Shown here piece after piece: positions 61,083-61,248 of a DNA stretch of 61,248 nt (its first letter is position 1; each line of letters opens with the position of its first letter). Source of the stretch: Peptoniphilus senegalensis JC140. GTDB taxonomy: Bacteria; Bacillota; Clostridia; Tissierellales; Peptoniphilaceae. Below the pieces are notes generated by a model that worked only from the letters and a program-made list of their open reading frames with translations, did not search any database and was not told the DNA's origin. A program made the translations under genes and the position numbers. The stretch is taken from positions 164,266-225,513 of the forward strand of contig NZ_HE610718.1 in assembly GCF_000321025.1 (NCBI RefSeq), read 5' to 3'.

Positions 61083-61248
61083 TTATATCCAACTCCAAAG
61101 ACTGTTTCTACAGGGTCATAAGGTTTTAATTTATTTCTTATTCTAGAAATGTTGACACTAAGAGTATTTTGATCAATAAATTCATCATCTATTCCCCAGA
61201 CAAAATCAAATAGTAATTCCTTAGTAATAACTTGAGGCTTGTTTTTTA
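61070..61248 (-). CDS. OmpR-family response regulator, C-terminal part (cut by window edge)
   Basis: Reads off the right edge. The visible 58 codons encode the winged-helix effector domain: ITKELLFDFVWGIDDEFIDQ, then NTLSVNISRIRNKL and TVFGVGYKWKF at the end, standard for OmpR/PhoB (recognition helix and C-terminal hairpin). Probably binds the TTACA-N4-TGTAA operator at 60183-60196. Confidence 0.9.
   Translation of the reverse strand, partial: KNKPQVITKELLFDFVWGIDDEFIDQNTLSVNISRIRNKLKPYDPVETVFGVGYKWKF

Noticed and set aside
1-61248. CRISPR array, prophage or insertion sequence
   Set aside because: No regularly spaced direct repeats, no transposase, integrase or phage structural motif was found on either strand.

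Overview
The window looks like chromosome of a low-GC Gram-positive anaerobe (Bacillota, probably a Tissierellia/Peptoniphilaceae-type coccus). The evidence is very AT-rich DNA with Clostridia-like codon use, strong GGAGG ribosome sites with many TTG/GTG starts, a T-box in front of valS, an L,D-transpeptidase, SecA with a SEC-C tail, ECF transporter S components, and a glycyl-radical (oxygen-sensitive) enzyme. Assignment to a genus is inference only. No phage, insertion sequence or CRISPR array was seen.

Left third (1-25.7 kb) is mostly housekeeping in short operons: L,D-transpeptidase, tRNA-Leu, a small RelB/DinJ-like antitoxin without a visible toxin, two surface/secreted proteins with copper-amine-oxidase-N-like (stalk) domains, a C39-like peptidase, T-box-valS-folC, a small protein made of three IIGGADGPT repeats, mtaD-CPBP protease-trpS, a TRIC/YadS channel with a thiamine-binding protein, a P1 peptidase-pantothenate transporter-coaX group (CoaX with altered motifs), tRNA-Lys, a GntR regulator, a PepSY lipoprotein, secA, guaA, and two acetyltransferases.

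Middle: 26.0-31.8 kb is a complete aspartate-to-threonine operon (lysC-asd-hom-thrC/thrB) in which threonine synthase and homoserine kinase are fused in one 764-residue protein. From 47.6 kb down to 31.95 kb runs a minus-strand operon of 15 genes for a glycyl-radical-enzyme bacterial microcompartment. The signature enzyme carries, at identical residue numbers, the active-site set of the B12-independent glycerol/1,2-propanediol dehydratase DhaB1 (H164, H281, S282, C433, E435, D447), so the likely pathway is 1,2-propanediol (or glycerol) to aldehyde, then acyl-CoA and acyl-phosphate (two CoA-acylating aldehyde dehydrogenases, PduL) with NAD+ recycled by a PduQ-like alcohol dehydrogenase. The operon also holds shell proteins, an EutJ-type chaperone, a membrane protein, its own S-adenosylmethionine synthetase, and a PocR-domain sensor/AraC-type response regulator pair that both have degenerate phosphotransfer motifs. 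Divergent from it (47.9-50.8 kb) lie a diverged PduT-like shell protein and two partner genes with DUF4037-like and DUF4125-like features.

Right end (51-61.2 kb): ECF S component, hslO, a yefM-yoeB toxin-antitoxin pair with a recognisable operator, a hpt-CPBP-sirtuin-methyltransferase operon, a DUF4364-type regulator, and an ABC transporter with its two-component system; the transporter promoter carries a BceR-type inverted repeat. The response regulator runs off the end of the window.
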